Origin: Rhizobacter sp.
Lineage (GTDB): Bacteria; Pseudomonadota; Gammaproteobacteria; Burkholderiales; Burkholderiaceae_C
NCBI GenBank assembly: GCA_023954175.1
Contig: JAMLIM010000027.1
Span: 1-42,619 of the forward strand
DNA length: 42,619 nucleotides
Direction: 5' to 3'
Each line of letters opens with the position of its first letter. Within the stretch, counting starts at the first letter, position 1. Position numbers and translations under genes: made by a program. Of this stretch, positions 27,762-37,077 are shown in pieces. The notes below the pieces were generated by a model. The model had not been told where the DNA came from, did no database searches, and saw only the letters and a program-made list of their open reading frames with translations.

Positions 27762-29606
27762 TCAGTCGCGCAGCCCGGCCTGCGCGAGCGCGTCGAGGTG
27801 GCGCTCGCGATCCGCCGCATGGCGGTAGTGCAGCGTCGCGCCGACATCGGCCAGCCTGAAGGCGGGCCAGCGCGCGTGCAGCTCGGCGAGCGTGGCCTGC
27901 GCCGCCTGCGCATCACCCCGCCGTGCATGGCATGCGGCGAGAAAGGCAGTCATCGCCGCATCCGGCGTCGTGATGCGCCGCGCGGCATCGAGCGCCTCGG
28001 CGAACCTGCCGCAGCCGAAGTACGCGCGCGCAAGATGGCCCCAGAAGCGCTCCGGGTGGTAGGGGTTGAGCTGCATCGCCTTGCGGATCCACTCGATGCC
28101 TTCTTCCGGCTGCCCGCACCAGGTGAGGATCTCGCCCTGCTGGACGACGATCAGATCGTCGTTCGGGTTGAGCGCGAGCGCGCGCTGCTGGTGGTACAGG
28201 CACTGCTCGAAGTCCTCGTAGATCAGGTTCACCGCGGCGAAGATGCGGTGCACGTCGCTGTCGTTCTCGTCGAGCGCGAGCGCGGCCTGCAGCTCCGCCA
28301 CCACCATCGGCTGCAGCACGCTGCGGTCCTCGCACCAGTTGTAGCCCCAGCGCTGGCCGAGCACGCAGGCACGCCAGGCGTGGGCATGCGCATAGTTCGG
28401 GTCGAGCGCGATCGCGCGCTCGAGCATCTCCTGTGCGCGCAGGTTGTCCTCGCGGTTGCTGCGGTGGTGCAGCAGCTTGCCGGTGAGCACGCATTCGTAG
28501 GCCGCCATGTTGGCGGTCGTCTTGCGCGCGGCGCGGTCGCGCGAGGCGGCCTCGACGCGCCCGGGCAGCGTGGCGACGATCGCCGTCGTGACCTCGTCCT
28601 GGATCGCGAAGATGTCCTCCAGATCGCGGTCGTAGCGCTCGGCCCAGACGTGGCGATCGGTCTCGGCGTCGATCAGCTGCACCGTGATGCGCACCCGGTT
28701 GCCGGCCTTGCGCACGCTGCCCTCGACGACGTATTGCACGCCGAGCTCACGCGCGAACTTGGCGACGTCGACCTTCTGCCCCTTGTACTTGAACGACGAG
28801 TTGCGCGAGATGACGAACAGTTCGCGAAAGCGCGACAGCTCGGTGATGATGTCCTCGGTGATGCCGTCGGTGAAGAACTCCTGCTCGGCCTCGCCGCTCA
28901 TGTTGTCGAACGGCAGCACGGCGATGGCCGGCTTGTGGCTGCGCCCTTCGCCGGCCGATGCGGGCTCGGGCGCGCCGCCCGCGATGCCCGCGGGCGCGGC
29001 GGTGGTGGTTTGCGGCACTGCCGCTGGGGCGATGCCGGATCCTGAAGCGGCGACGCGAAACGCGCGCACCGGCTGCGGCAGGTTCTTCAGCGACTGTTCG
29101 CCGAGATCCTCGAAGCGCACCTGCAGGCGATGCCGCAGCGCGCACTCGACCGCTTCCGACGCGCACACGCCGCCCGGGTCGGCGAGCGATTCCAGCCGCG
29201 CCGCCGTGTTCACGCCGTCACCGTAGACCGTGCCGTCGGACTTCTCGATCACGTCGCCGAGGTGCACGCCGATCCGAAAGCGCATGCGGCAGGTCTCGTG
29301 CTGCGCGGCGGCGCGCGCGCTGAGTTCCTCCTGCACCGCAAGCGCCGCGCTCACGGCGCCGGCAGCGGTCTCGAAGATCGCGAGCACCGAGTCGCCCGCC
29401 ATATCGATCACACGCCCCTGGTGGCCGCCGATGTGCTCGCCGAACACCGCTCGCGCGCAGTCGAGCGCGGCGACGGTGCCTGGCTCGTCGCTTGCCATCA
29501 GGCGCGAATAGCCCGACGCATCGGCCGCCAGGATCGCGGCAAGTCGCCGCCTGGATGTGGCTTCAGCCAAGTCGCTGCTTCCCTCTGCGGCAAAGGCCGC
29601 AAGCAT
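27762..29606 (-). CDS. Class III nucleotide cyclase-domain protein with TolB-like and TPR regions
   Basis: A 614-residue protein. The N-terminal cyclase homology domain has metal-site aspartates in ILAADASGYSRLM and AGDSVLAIF, and the Asn-Arg pair in GDGVNTAARLESLADPGG. The base-selecting Lys of classical cyclases is not seen (MAGDS replaces the usual K-x-x-GD). A Pro/Ala linker leads to a TolB-like block (KPAIAVLPFDNMSGEAEQEF, then FTDGITEDIITELSR and YVVEGSVRKAG). Several TPR-like helices follow (AQEMLERAIALDPNYAHAHA and others). This architecture is common in proteobacteria with many cyclase-like proteins, and activity is unproven for most. The start is the ATG at 29606, beyond which the frame is open but looks non-coding. 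Confidence 0.9.
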   Translation of the reverse strand: MLAAFAAEGSSDLAEATSRRRLAAILAADASGYSRLMASDEPGTVAALDCARAVFGEHIGGHQGRVIDMAGDSVLAIFETAAGAVSAALAVQEELSARAAAQHETCRMRFRIGVHLGDVIEKSDGTVYGDGVNTAARLESLADPGGVCASEAVECALRHRLQVRFEDLGEQSLKNLPQPVRAFRVAASGSGIAPAAVPQTTTAAPAGIAGGAPEPASAGEGRSHKPAIAVLPFDNMSGEAEQEFFTDGITEDIITELSRFRELFVISRNSSFKYKGQKVDVAKFARELGVQYVVEGSVRKAGNRVRITVQLIDAETDRHVWAERYDRDLEDIFAIQDEVTTAIVATLPGRVEAASRDRAARKTTANMAAYECVLTGKLLHHRSNREDNLRAQEMLERAIALDPNYAHAHAWRACVLGQRWGYNWCEDRSVLQPMVVAELQAALALDENDSDVHRIFAAVNLIYEDFEQCLYHQQRALALNPNDDLIVVQQGEILTWCGQPEEGIEWIRKAMQLNPYHPERFWGHLARAYFGCGRFAEALDAARRITTPDAAMTAFLAACHARRGDAQAAQATLAELHARWPAFRLADVGATLHYRHAADRERHLDALAQAGLRD

Positions 29607-29697
29607 GATGTTAGTCCCGCGCTGTTCGGCGCGCTGCGCGGCGCGCGCTGCGGCCCGCCTGGCGGCGCGACCGAGGGCGCGCGCCTCTTGACACTGA

Positions 29698-29703
29698 TAG
29701 AAT
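29698..29703 (+). promoter_or_regulatory. Candidate -10 element for rhlE
   Basis: TAGAAT about 140 nt upstream of the rhlE ATG stands out in GC-rich sequence. TTGACA lies only 4 nt before it and cannot be its -35. The sequence between this site and the ATG (about 29704-29843) shows no gene and would form a long leader. Confidence 0.35.
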
Positions 29704-29843
29704 CGATGCACGCAGCGCTGATCCAGTCTCCTTGCTGCCGTCATCCCTGACTTGAGCGCGTCTCCCAAACGGCGCTCGTCCCCACCCCGACGCCTGCGAC
29801 TGGCGCACCAGATGCGCGACAGGCCGTCCCGATTGAATCCCCC

Positions 29844-31226
29844 ATGAAATTCACCGATCTCGGCCTCGCCGAGCCCCTGCTGCGCGCCGTTCACGAACAC
29901 GGCTACGACACGCCCACCCCGATCCAGGCGCAAGCCATCCCGATGGTGCTGACCGGCGGCGACCTGCTCGCCGGCGCCCAGACCGGCACCGGCAAGACGG
30001 CCGGCTTCGTGCTGCCGATGCTGCAGCGCCTGTCGCTCAGCACGCCGGCGAAAGACAGCCGCGGCCGCTCGCCGATCCGCTGCCTGATCCTGACCCCGAC
30101 GCGCGAGCTCGCGGCGCAGGTCGAAGAGAGCGTTCGCATCTACGGCAAGCACATGCGCTTCTCGTCGATGGTGATCTTCGGCGGCGTCGGCATGCAGCCG
30201 CAGATCGACAAGCTGCGCCGCGGCGTCGACATCCTCGTCGCCACACCCGGCCGCTTGCTCGACCATGCCGGCCAGCGCACGCTCGACCTGTCGCACGTCG
30301 AGATCCTCGTCCTCGACGAGGCGGATCGCATGCTCGACATGGGCTTCCTGCCCGACGTGAAGAAGGTGCTCGCGCTGCTGCCGCCGAAGAAGCAGAGCCT
30401 GCTCTTCTCGGCGACCTTCAGCGACGAGATCAAGAACCTCGCCGACCGGCTGCTGAACAACCCCGGCCTGATCGAAGTCGCGCGGCGCAACCAGACCGCC
30501 GAGCTGATCGAGCAGAAGGTGCACCCTGTCAGCCGCGAAGCGAAGAAGGACGTGCTCGTGCACCTGATCAAGAAGAACGACTGGGACCAGGTCCTCGTCT
30601 TCACGCGCATGAAGCACGGCGCGAATCGGCTTGCCGAGCATCTGGAGAAGGCCGGCATCAGCGCGATGGCGATCCACGGCAACAAGAGCCAGACGGCGCG
30701 CACCAAGGCGCTGTCGGAGTTCAAGCACGGCGACCTCGAGGTGCTCGTCGCGACCGACATCGCCGCGCGCGGCATCGACATCGACCAGCTGCCGCACGTC
30801 GTCAACTACGAGCTGCCCAACGTGCCGGAAGACTATGTGCACCGCATCGGCCGCACCGGCCGCGCCGGCACGCCGGGCGAGGCGATCTCGCTCGTCTGCG
30901 TCGACGAGGAAGGCTTCCTGCGCGACATCGAGCGGCTCATCAAGCGCTCGATCCCGCGCGAGATCGTGCCCGGCTTCGAGCCCGACACGAGCGAGCGCGC
31001 CGAGCCGATCGTGCTCGGCCGCATGGTGATCGGCGAAGGCGCCGGCCGCTTCGGCCGCGGCGGCGGTCATCGCAACGGCAACAACGGTGGCGGCCACGGC
31101 GGCCGCGGGCGCAGCGACGCGCACCCGGCGCCCTCGCACGGCCAGCGGCCCGCTGCGGGCCCGCGCGCGGGCGCGTCGCGCGGCGGGCGGCCGCCTGCCG
31201 GTCGCTCGGGTTCGCCCAAGCGCTAG
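29844..31226 (+). CDS. rhlE: DEAD-box RNA helicase RhlE
   Basis: A 460-residue ATP-dependent RNA helicase involved in ribosome assembly and RNA turnover. The motifs appear in order: Q-motif TPIQAQAIP, motif [11 protein letters not shown], Ia [31 protein letters not shown], then in the second RecA domain [24 protein letters not shown] and [12 protein letters not shown]. The C-terminal 70 residues are Gly/Arg-rich ([20 protein letters not shown]), an RNA-binding tail typical of RhlE. The first residues [16 protein letters not shown] match the family. It stands alone, divergent from the cyclase gene. Confidence 0.95.
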   Translation: MKFTDLGLAEPLLRAVHEHGYDTPTPIQAQAIPMVLTGGDLLAGAQTGTGKTAGFVLPMLQRLSLSTPAKDSRGRSPIRCLILTPTRELAAQVEESVRIYGKHMRFSSMVIFGGVGMQPQIDKLRRGVDILVATPGRLLDHAGQRTLDLSHVEILVLDEADRMLDMGFLPDVKKVLALLPPKKQSLLFSATFSDEIKNLADRLLNNPGLIEVARRNQTAELIEQKVHPVSREAKKDVLVHLIKKNDWDQVLVFTRMKHGANRLAEHLEKAGISAMAIHGNKSQTARTKALSEFKHGDLEVLVATDIAARGIDIDQLPHVVNYELPNVPEDYVHRIGRTGRAGTPGEAISLVCVDEEGFLRDIERLIKRSIPREIVPGFEPDTSERAEPIVLGRMVIGEGAGRFGRGGGHRNGNNGGGHGGRGRSDAHPAPSHGQRPAAGPRAGASRGGRPPAGRSGSPKR

Positions 31227-31265
31227 CGCTCGCGCGTTCAAGCAACGCATTCAGGTATTTGCGCA

Positions 31266-31943
31266 ATGGCACGCGGCACGGTTCCACGCAGCGCCTGGCT
31301 GGTCGGCGCGACCGGTCTCGTCGGCCATGCGCTGCTGCCTCTGCTGCTCGAGAGCGCCGACTACGCGCAGGTCCATGTGCTGGTGCGCCGCGCAGTGCCC
31401 GGCCTGCCCACGCATCCGAAGCTCGCGACGCACACCGTCGATTTCGGCGCTTTGCCGGCGGACCTTCCGGCGGCCGACGACGTCTACATCGCACTCGGCA
31501 CGACGATCAAGGTCGCCGGCTCGCAGGCGGCGTTTCGCAAGGTCGATTTCGACCACGTGGTGGATGCCGCACGCGCCGCGCGGGCCGCGGGGGCGCGCCG
31601 GCTCGCGGTCGTCTCGGCGCTCGGTGCAGACCCGGCTTCGCGCGTCTTCTACAACCGTGTGAAGGGCGAGATGCAGGACGCGGTGGCGCAACTCGGCTTC
31701 GAGTCGGTCGTCATCGCGCAGCCGTCCCTGCTGGTCGGCGACCGCGAGGCGCTCGGCCAGCCGACGCGCGCGGGCGAAGTCTGGGCCGCGCGCCTGCTGC
31801 GGCCGGTGATGGGCCTCGTCCCCGCGAGCGTGCGGCCGATCGAAGCGCGCACGGTCGCGTGCTCGCTCCTTCGCACGATGCTGGAGGACGCACCCGGCGT
31901 GCGCCTGCTGAGCTCGGCCCAGATGCAAGACCTCGGGCGCTGA
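31266..31943 (+). CDS. NAD(P)-binding Rossmann-fold protein (HTATIP2/YbjT-like oxidoreductase)
   Basis: A 225-residue atypical SDR. The nucleotide-binding loop is WLVGATGLVGHALLPLLL at the N-terminus. DVYIALGTTIKVAGSQAAFR and RRLAVVSALGADPASRVFYN follow, with a Y-N-R-V-K-G-E catalytic-like segment, as in the HTATIP2-like/NAD(P)H-binding family. The substrate is unknown. It follows rhlE by 39 nt on the same strand and could be read from the same transcript. There is no strong ribosome site before the ATG. After it come 165 nt without a gene. Confidence 0.85.
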   Translation: MARGTVPRSAWLVGATGLVGHALLPLLLESADYAQVHVLVRRAVPGLPTHPKLATHTVDFGALPADLPAADDVYIALGTTIKVAGSQAAFRKVDFDHVVDAARAARAAGARRLAVVSALGADPASRVFYNRVKGEMQDAVAQLGFESVVIAQPSLLVGDREALGQPTRAGEVWAARLLRPVMGLVPASVRPIEARTVACSLLRTMLEDAPGVRLLSSAQMQDLGR

Positions 31944-32108
31944 GCCCGCGGCGCGTTCCAGCCCGCCTTGACATGGCGCGGTCGGGCGAACGCCGACCGG
32001 CGCGCGCCGCGTCCGCGTTGCGTTGCGTCAAGCGCTGCCGCCGCGCCGGCGCCGCGGCGTGGCGACGCCTGTAGCATCGACCGCCAACAGCAACAAGGGG
32101 TGGCACCG

Positions 32109-33464
32109 ATGCAGATCACCTTCCTCGGCGCGGCGGACGCCGTCACCGGGTCGCGCCACCTGGTCGACGTGGCCGGCGAGCGCATCCTGCTCGACTGCGG
32201 CCTGTTCCAGGGCTTCAAGACGCTGCGCGAGCGCAACTGGGCGCCCTTCCCGGTCGAGCCGGCGGGCATCGACGCGGTCGTGCTCAGCCATGCGCATCTC
32301 GACCACTGCGGCTATCTGCCCGCCCTCGTGAAGCAGGGCTTCACGGGCCGCATCTACGCCTCGCCGGCGACGATCGCGCTGGCCGAGGTGATCCTGCTCG
32401 ACAGCGCGCACCTGCAGGAAGAGGACGCGCGGCGTCACAACCGGCTCGGCAGCTCGCGCCACGTGCCGGCGCGGCCGCTCTACACGGTGGCCGACGCGAA
32501 ACGCGCGCTCACGCGCATGGTGCCGCTCGCGCCCGGGCGCAGCACGACGGTCGGCCAGGTGCGCGTGTCGCTGACGCCGGTCGGCCATCTGCTGGGCGCG
32601 TGCGCGGTCGGCCTGACGGCGGGTGGCACGACGCTCGTGTTCTCGGGCGATCTCGGGCGCACGGACGACCTGCTGATGCCCGCGCCCCAGCGCGTGGCGC
32701 GTGCCGACGTGCTGCTCGTCGAATCGACCTACGGCGATCGGCTGCACCCGCGCGAGGATTTCCAGGCCCGCCTCGGCGCCATCGTGCGCGCGACGATCCG
32801 CCGCGGCGGCTCGGTGCTGATGCCCTCGTTCGCGGTCGGCCGCGCGCAGGCGCTGCTGCTCGTGTTGCAACGCCTGAAGGACGCGGGCGAGATCCCTTCC
32901 GAGCTGCCGATCTATCTCGACAGTCCGATGGCGCTGAAGGCAACCGCCCTCTACCAGCGGCACGCGAAACAGCTGCGCATCAAGCCGCGCGAGACGGCGA
33001 CGCTGTGCGACGGCGTCACGCTCGTCGCGAAGGCGGCCGACTCGGCCAGGCTCACGCGGTCGCGCTGGCCGAGCGTGATCATCTCGGCCAGCGGCATGGC
33101 CACCGGCGGGCGCGTGCTGCACCACCTGAAGGCGATGGCGCCGCAGCCGCGCCACCACATCGTGTTCCCCGGCTTCCAGGTCGCGGGCACGCGCGGCGCG
33201 AAGATGGTCGAGGGCGCGCGCGAGGTCAAGATCTTCGGCGAGTACGTCGCCGTCAAGGCCGAGGTCAGCCATCTGCAGGGCGTGTCGGGCCACGCCGATG
33301 CCGACGAGCTGATGCAGTGGCTGCGCGGCTTCGAGGCGCCGCCCGCGGCCACCTACATCGTGCACGGCGAGCCGCATGCGGCCGACACGCTGCGCACCCG
33401 GGTGCAGGACGAACTCGGATGGCGCGTGCGCGTGCCGGGCCACCAGGAGAAGGTGACGCTTTGA
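32109..33464 (+). CDS. Metallo-beta-lactamase/beta-CASP nuclease (CPSF-like, RNA-specific exonuclease family)
   Basis: A 451-residue enzyme with the N-terminal metal-binding motif SHAHLDHCGYLPALV, then PVGHLLGACAVGL and FSGDLGR. The beta-CASP insert contains STYGDRLHPRE, PSFAVGRAQALLL, IYLDSPMA and ISASGMATGGRVLHHL, and the C-terminal metal ligands include VSGHADADELMQW and VHGEP. These are the motifs of KH-free CPSF73-like bacterial nucleases that act on RNA. The start is chosen at the ATG with AAGGGG about 10 nt upstream. The longer open frame upstream looks non-coding. The stop overlaps the TTG start of the next gene (TTGA). Confidence 0.93.
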   Translation: MQITFLGAADAVTGSRHLVDVAGERILLDCGLFQGFKTLRERNWAPFPVEPAGIDAVVLSHAHLDHCGYLPALVKQGFTGRIYASPATIALAEVILLDSAHLQEEDARRHNRLGSSRHVPARPLYTVADAKRALTRMVPLAPGRSTTVGQVRVSLTPVGHLLGACAVGLTAGGTTLVFSGDLGRTDDLLMPAPQRVARADVLLVESTYGDRLHPREDFQARLGAIVRATIRRGGSVLMPSFAVGRAQALLLVLQRLKDAGEIPSELPIYLDSPMALKATALYQRHAKQLRIKPRETATLCDGVTLVAKAADSARLTRSRWPSVIISASGMATGGRVLHHLKAMAPQPRHHIVFPGFQVAGTRGAKMVEGAREVKIFGEYVAVKAEVSHLQGVSGHADADELMQWLRGFEAPPAATYIVHGEPHAADTLRTRVQDELGWRVRVPGHQEKVTL

Positions 33465-34732
33465 CGCTCGACCTCCTGCCCTCGGCCTGGGCCGGCATCG
33501 CCGTCGCCGGCGGCTGCGGCCTGCTGATCGGCCTCGAGCGGGAACGCCGCAAGCAGGAGCTCGACGCGCCCGAGGAGGCCGGCATCCGCAGCTTCGCGAT
33601 CACGGCGCTCGGCGGCGCGCTCGCGCAGACGATGGACCAACCGCTGCTCGTCGCGGTGGGCGGCCTGGCGGTGGGCGCGATGCTCGCGGTGTCGATCCTG
33701 CGGCGGCGCAAGACCGGACGCGACGTGACGAGCGAGCTGGCGCTGTTCGTCACCTACCTGGTCGGCGTGCTGTGCGTCGTCGAGCCCGCGCTCGGCGCGG
33801 CGTGTGGCGTCGCCGTCGCCGGGCTGCTCGCGCTGCGCGAGCGCCTGCACCGTTTCGCGGGGTCGGTGCTGACCGATGCCGAACTGCACGATGCGCTGGT
33901 GCTCGCGGCGCTCTTTCTCGTCGTGCTGCCCCTGATGCCGACCGAAGCGTTCGCCGGCCTCGTGCCGCGCACCGTGGTCACGCTCGTCGGCTTGATCCTC
34001 GCGCTGCAGGCGGTCGGCCATGTCGCGCTGCGCTGGCTCGGCACACGGGCGGGCGCAGCGATCGGCGGGTTTCTCGGCGGCTTCGTGTCGAGCACCGCGA
34101 CCGTCGCCTCGTTCGGCAGCCGCGTGCGCGGAACCGAAGACATGGTGGCATTGCGCGCGACGGCCGGCGGGGCCGTCTGGTCCACCGTCGCGACCTGGGT
34201 GCTGGCCGTGCTGCTCGGCGCCGCGCAGTCACCCGCCGGCGCGCTCGCGCTGCTGCCGGTGGCGCTCGCCGGCGGGCTCGTCGCCGCCGCATTCGCCGGC
34301 GCACTCGTGCGCGGCGGCCGCGCGGCAACGGGCGAGGCCGCATCGGACGCGCCCGGGAACTTGTCCGATGTACGCGCAAGCTCGCTGCGGCTGCGCGAGG
34401 CGCTGCTCGTCGCCGCCTTGCTGTCGGCGGTCACGCTCGTCGTCGCCTGGGCCGAGCGGCACTACGGCGCAGCGGGCGTGTTCACCGCCGCGACGATCGC
34501 CGGCTTCGGCGATTCACACGCCGCGGTGCTCTCGACCGCCGGCCTGCTCGCCCACGGCGGGCTGACCGAGGCCGACTTCGTGCGCTGCGTGCTGCTCGCG
34601 ATCAGCGCGAACACGCTCACGCGCGTCGTCGTCGCGTGGGTGGCCGGCGGGCGGCCCTATGCATGGCGCGTGGGCGCGGGGCTGGCGCTCGGCACCGGCG
34701 CCGCGTGGGCGACGGCGTTCGTGCTGCACTGA
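33461..34732 (+). CDS. MgtC/SapB-DUF4010 family membrane protein
   Basis: A 423-residue inner-membrane protein with roughly 12 hydrophobic segments. The N-terminal third matches MgtC/SapB: WAGIAVAGGCGLLIGLERER with the conserved G-L-E-R-E, EAGIRSFAITALGGALAQ and the following helices. The rest is the DUF4010 part, for example GGFLGGFVSSTATVASFG and TAATIAGFGDSHAAV. The role is uncertain, possibly ion homeostasis or stress. The TTG start at 33461 has AGGAGAAGG 9-17 nt upstream, and its last two bases start the upstream stop, indicating coupling with the nuclease gene. Confidence 0.88.
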   Translation: MTLDLLPSAWAGIAVAGGCGLLIGLERERRKQELDAPEEAGIRSFAITALGGALAQTMDQPLLVAVGGLAVGAMLAVSILRRRKTGRDVTSELALFVTYLVGVLCVVEPALGAACGVAVAGLLALRERLHRFAGSVLTDAELHDALVLAALFLVVLPLMPTEAFAGLVPRTVVTLVGLILALQAVGHVALRWLGTRAGAAIGGFLGGFVSSTATVASFGSRVRGTEDMVALRATAGGAVWSTVATWVLAVLLGAAQSPAGALALLPVALAGGLVAAAFAGALVRGGRAATGEAASDAPGNLSDVRASSLRLREALLVAALLSAVTLVVAWAERHYGAAGVFTAATIAGFGDSHAAVLSTAGLLAHGGLTEADFVRCVLLAISANTLTRVVVAWVAGGRPYAWRVGAGLALGTGAAWATAFVLH

Positions 34733-34767
34733 GCGCAACGCGCGCCCTTCGGCCGCGTACGCCGCGC

Positions 34768-34793
34768 GGCCGCGGCGGCGTTGCGCCGCGGCC
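34768..34793. terminator. Perfect 10-bp hairpin between convergent genes
   Basis: GGCCGCGGCG and its exact complement CGCCGCGGCC flank a GCGTTG loop, 35 nt past the MgtC-like stop and 20 nt past the convergent small gene's stop. There is no T-run, so it may end transcription from either side by factor-assisted means. Confidence 0.45.
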
Positions 34794-34812
34794 CGGGGTC
34801 ATCGGCGGACGA

Positions 34813-35070
34813 TCAGCCGGCCGGCTTGGCGCTCTTGTCTTCGGCAGCCTTGTCCTTCGAGCCCGACTTGCTCTTGTGGCTCTTGCTGCTCTTGGCGTGC
34901 GTGCTGCTCTTCTTGGCGTGCGTGCTGCTCTTCTTCGCGGTGTCCGCGCTCTTGGTGGCTTCCGCGGCGGCGGGCGCGGCATCGGTCGCCGGCGTGGCGG
35001 CGTGCGCCGAGAGGGCGAACGCGGTGACGAAGGCGGCCGCGGCGAGCGCGGTGATGAGTTTCGAGGTCAT
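34813..35070 (-). CDS. Small exported Lys/Ala/Ser-rich protein (85 aa)
   Basis: It begins with a clear signal peptide (KLITALAAAAFVTAFALSAHA, cleavage before ATPATDAAP). The mature part has no fold-like hydrophobic core. It is an Ala-rich stretch followed by repeated KKSSTHA / KSSKSHKSKSG units and a charged end, so it is strongly basic and probably disordered. AAAGGA lies about 7-12 nt before the ATG. Similar small Lys-rich exported proteins occur in Burkholderiales with no known function. Cell-wall, DNA or polyanion binding is only a guess from charge. Located downstream of the CoA-transferase gene on the same strand. Confidence 0.75.
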   Translation of the reverse strand: MTSKLITALAAAAFVTAFALSAHAATPATDAAPAAAEATKSADTAKKSSTHAKKSSTHAKSSKSHKSKSGSKDKAAEDKSAKPAG

Positions 35071-35153
35071 GAGAAATCCTTTGGTTGGGTGAGCGGCTCG
35101 TCTCGAGCCTGCACCTTCAACGAGCGGCCAACACAACGGTTGACTGACCGAAG

Positions 35154-36191
35154 TCAATCCGTCAAAAAAATCGGATGCGCGCGCGCCTCGTCCAGGCGCA
35201 GCACCGGCGTCACGCAGCAGTCGACCGGCTCCAGCAGCGCGACCCAGTGCGCGAGCGGCTCGCTCGCGATCAGCGCCGCGAGCTCGGCGCGCAGCGCGAG
35301 GGCCGCATCGCTGCCCGGAAGCAGCCCGCGCGTGTGATGCCGCTCGCTCCACGCCGGTCGGCCGATGGCCTGGCACAGCCGCTGCCAGAACTGCGGCTCG
35401 AGCGCACCGACCGCGAGATGCCGGCCGTCCGCCGTGCGGAACACGCCGTAGCAGGGCGCGCCGCCGGTCAGCAGATCGCGCGCGGGCGGGCTCGTGCGGC
35501 CGGTGGCGTCGAGCATGACGCCGGCGATCACGTTGTGGCGCGCCACTTCGTGGGTCATCGAGATGTCGACGAAGCGGCCTGCGCCGCCGCGTTCGACCGC
35601 GAGCAGCGCGCCGAGCACACCGCACACCGCCGCCTGCGCGCCGCCCATCAGGTCGCCGATCTGGAAGTTCGGCAATGCGATCTCGCCGTCGATCGTCGCG
35701 ATCTGCTCGAGCACGCCGGCCATCGCGACGTAGTTGATGTCGTGCCCGGCGCGGTCCGCCCACGGCCCGTGCTGGCCATAGCCGCTGATCGCGCACATCA
35801 CGAGCTTCGGGTTCGCCGCGTGCAGCACGTCCCAGCCGAAGCCCAGGCGCGCCATCACGCCGGGGCGAAAGCCTTCGACGAGCACCTGCGCGTCGCGCGC
35901 CATCGCCAGCAGCGCGTCGCGCCCGGCATCGCTGCGCAGGTCGAGCCGCAGCAACTGCTTGCCAGCGTTGAGCTGGCGAAACATCAGGCCCGGCTCGCCG
36001 CGCTTGACCTCGTCGCGCGTGCGCAGCATGTGGCGTGCGCCGTCGTCCTGCCCCTGCTCGCTCGGGCCTTCGATCTTCACGACTTCGGCGCCGAGCTCGC
36101 GCAGGCGCAACGTCGCGAGCGGCCCCGGCAGCAGCCGCGTCAGGTCGAGCACGCGGATGCCGGCGAGCGGCAGGCTTTCAGCTTCGGTCAT
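35154..36191 (-). CDS. CaiB/BaiF CoA-transferase family protein (alpha-methylacyl-CoA racemase-like)
   Basis: A 345-residue protein of the class III CoA-transferase superfamily. It starts with LAGIRVLDLTRLLPGPLATL and GAEVVKIEGP, typical of the family. The active-site region GHDINYVAMAGVLEQI with its His-Asp, followed by QIGDLMGGAQAAVCGVLGAL with Asp, matches the alpha-methylacyl-CoA racemase branch (His/Asp pair) rather than formyl-CoA transferases. It could interconvert 2-methylacyl-CoA epimers during branched fatty acid or bile acid type degradation. The start ATG lies 22 nt downstream of the dioxygenase stop on the same strand, so they are probably cotranscribed. Confidence 0.88.
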   Translation of the reverse strand: MTEAESLPLAGIRVLDLTRLLPGPLATLRLRELGAEVVKIEGPSEQGQDDGARHMLRTRDEVKRGEPGLMFRQLNAGKQLLRLDLRSDAGRDALLAMARDAQVLVEGFRPGVMARLGFGWDVLHAANPKLVMCAISGYGQHGPWADRAGHDINYVAMAGVLEQIATIDGEIALPNFQIGDLMGGAQAAVCGVLGALLAVERGGAGRFVDISMTHEVARHNVIAGVMLDATGRTSPPARDLLTGGAPCYGVFRTADGRHLAVGALEPQFWQRLCQAIGRPAWSERHHTRGLLPGSDAALALRAELAALIASEPLAHWVALLEPVDCCVTPVLRLDEARAHPIFLTD

Positions 36192-36213
36192 GCGTCGTTC
36201 CTCGGGCGCGGTG

Positions 36214-37038
36214 TCACGTGAACCTGTCCTCGCGCAGCCATTTCGTCGCGACCCACTTCTCGCCTTCGAGCACCGGCGCGCCGCCGTGCAGCGTGCGCGT
36301 GTCGGGGTGCGGGCGGTCGTAGCTGAAGAACACGGCATGGCCGCGCTGCGGCGCGACGGTGAGGCCGATGTCGGGAAACACCGTCGCGCCCCCCCGCGGC
36401 GGCGTGTTCAGGTACATCACGAGCGAGGCGAGGCGCTGGCCGCCGCGGCGCAGGATGACGGGCGTGCCCGATTCAGCGGGGTCGAAGTAGTCGTAGTGCG
36501 GCCTGTATTCGGCGCCGGGGCCGTAGCGCAGGATCTGCAGGCCCTCGCCGTTCTCGACCGGCCAGTTCAGCAGGGCGGCGATGCGCGCCTCGAGGCGGGT
36601 GACGAGCGGGTTCTCGCCGCGCTCGAAGAACATGCCGTCGCTCGTGCGCGCGGCGTTGATCTCGGTGCCGCCGGTTTCGATGTGAACCGTCTCCGAGCGC
36701 TCGAGCCGCTCGCGCGACAGCGCCACCAGTTCGTCGCATTCGTCGGCGGCGAGCAGATCGGCGAAGACGATCACGCGCGGCGCCGTCACCGAGGTGACGA
36801 TGCGCACCTCGCGGTCGCCGGCGGGCACGCTGTGCGCGCCTTCGGCCAGCTTCGGCTCGGGCAGGCCGGTCGCGCGTGGCGGCCGCGCCCTGAGCGCCTC
36901 GCGCAGCGCGCCGCGTGCGACCTCGCGTTGCCAGCCGCTCGTGACCATCGCCTCCAGCACCGCTTCGTCCGACACGCCGGCCGCGGTCTGCTCGTCGATC
37001 CAGCGGCGCAGATCGAGCGTGATGATCTGATTGCTCAT
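36214..37038 (-). CDS. 2-oxoglutarate/Fe(II)-dependent dioxygenase (prolyl 4-hydroxylase-like)
   Basis: A 274-residue oxygenase. The C-terminal P4H domain shows the iron ligands His and Asp in EYRPHYDYFDP and the distal His in RTLHGGAPV, with the 2-oxoglutarate-binding Lys in EGEKWVATKW. VFADLLAADECDELVALS starts the domain, and the N-terminal 80 residues form a small helical region (IDEQTAAGVSDEAVLEAM). Bacterial members hydroxylate proline in proteins such as EF-Tu or unknown targets. The target here is not evident. The ATG lies 39 nt after the dnaE2 stop on the same strand, making it a possible distal member of an intI-dnaE2 transcript. Confidence 0.9.
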   Translation of the reverse strand: MSNQIITLDLRRWIDEQTAAGVSDEAVLEAMVTSGWQREVARGALREALRARPPRATGLPEPKLAEGAHSVPAGDREVRIVTSVTAPRVIVFADLLAADECDELVALSRERLERSETVHIETGGTEINAARTSDGMFFERGENPLVTRLEARIAALLNWPVENGEGLQILRYGPGAEYRPHYDYFDPAESGTPVILRRGGQRLASLVMYLNTPPRGGATVFPDIGLTVAPQRGHAVFFSYDRPHPDTRTLHGGAPVLEGEKWVATKWLREDRFT

Positions 37039-37077
37039 GCGCGGGATTCTGCCGCAGCCGTCTGCCGTGATCCGGCC

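Noticed and set aside
29688-29703. TTGACA followed closely by TAGAAT as a complete promoter
   Set aside because: Only 4 nt separate the hexamers, so they cannot form one sigma-70 promoter. Only the -10 is kept, as tentative.
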